Shown one piece after another: positions 63,508 through 64,000 of a stretch of 64,000 bases of DNA. Within the stretch, counting starts at the first letter, position 1; each line of letters begins with the position of its first letter. A model generated the notes under the pieces. It was not told the DNA's origin. It saw nothing but the letters and a program-made list of their open reading frames with translations, and ran no database searches. The translations under genes and the position numbers were made by a program. The stretch spans positions 223,726,467 through 223,790,466 of the forward strand of contig CM037880.1 in NCBI GenBank assembly GCA_021292165.1, written 5' to 3'. Source of the DNA: Shinisaurus crocodilurus. Its lineage: Eukaryota; Chordata; Lepidosauria; Squamata; Shinisauridae.

Positions 63508-63867
63508 AGGGCTCTCCAACCTTGGGTCCCCAGATGTTGCTGGACTACAGCTCCCACAATCCCTTGCCATTAGCCATGCTAATGTGGCGAGAGCCAGTGT
63601 GGCATAGTGGTTAGGGTGTTGGACTGGGACTCGGGTTCTAGTCCCCGCTCGGCCATGAAACTCCCTGGGTGACTTTGTGCCAGTCACTGACTCTCAGCCT
63701 AACCTACCTCACAGGGTTGTTGTGAGGATAAAATGGAGAGGAGGAGGATAATGTAAGCGGCCTTGGGTTCCTTGCAGGAAAAAAGGCGGGGTATAAATAT
63801 AATAAATAAATAAATGCTGGGAGCTGTAGGCCAGCAACATCTGGGAACCCAAGGTTGGAGAGCCCTG
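63508..63867. mobile_element. hAT-type MITE, 'CTCCAACCTTGGG' family, copy 7, carrying a SINE
   Basis: CAGGGCTCTCCAACC to GGTTGGAGAGCCCTG, flanked by the perfect duplication TTCTAGTC (63500-63507 and 63868-63875). Its loop region is interrupted by the Sauria SINE at 63591-63814. Confidence 0.9.
63591..63814 (+). mobile_element. Sauria SINE nested in a hAT MITE
   Basis: GAGCCAGTGTGGCATAGTGG (A box), GGGTTCTAGTCCCC (B box), CCTCACAGGGTTGTTGTGAGG, GGCGGGGTATAAATATAATAAAT. The insertion therefore postdates the hAT. Confidence 0.94.
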
Positions 63868-64000
63868 TTCTAGTCTGATACAGCCTCCAAGCAAACCTAC
63901 ACAGCTGTTAAGAGCTGGACATTGTGCCTGTCCCATCTGAGTGAAGCCACGCCTGCTGGCATCCCTAGGAGGGCCCCCTGCCAGGTGCACCCCTGTAGCC

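Overview
The window is nuclear DNA from a squamate reptile, most likely a lizard. The genes have introns with GT..AG boundaries. The repeats are dominated by tRNA-headed Sauria SINEs, L2/CR1-type LINE 3' ends, a Penelope-like element and many short hAT and Tigger-like inverted-repeat elements with intact target-site duplications. There are no bacterial operons, CRISPR arrays or functional RNA genes. The species cannot be named from sequence alone.

Two genes are clear. KIFC2, a C-terminal-motor kinesin, lies on the + strand from the ATG at 8191 to the stop at 51251. It has 19 coding exons whose phases all fit, giving about 942 residues: a hydrophobic N-terminus, a long coiled coil, then the motor (P-loop, NxxSSRSH, DLAGSE) in exons 13-19. 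FOXH1, the forkhead partner of Smads in Nodal/activin signalling, lies convergently on the - strand from 57830 to 55047 in three exons. Human 8q24.3 has the same two genes in this convergent order, which supports both names. At the left edge two (perhaps three) phase-compatible exons encode the end of a PIP-box protein that may be a Cip/Kip-type CDK inhibitor; this call is tentative.

Layout: 1-3.6 kb, end of the PIP-box gene with a solo LTR in between; 3.6-7.7 kb, intergenic with nested hAT elements; 7.8-8.3 kb, GC-rich KIFC2 promoter and exon 1; 8.3-17.6 kb, intron 1 (hAT, Tigger, Penelope, LINE); 17.6-51.25 kb, the remaining exons separated by repeat-filled introns; 51.25-52.5 kb, probable KIFC2 3' UTR; 53.0-53.7 kb, SINE and CR1; 54.6-57.9 kb, FOXH1; 58-64 kb, intergenic repeats and an unassigned ORF.

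The most unusual features are a 5S rRNA-headed SINE with a CR1-like tail (four copies), a 42-bp coding minisatellite plus an apparently absent Smad-interaction motif in FOXH1, triple-nested hAT elements with intact duplications, two solo LTRs of one family, a Penelope-like element split by a LINE, and a GAT/CAT inverted-repeat microsatellite in KIFC2 intron 18.
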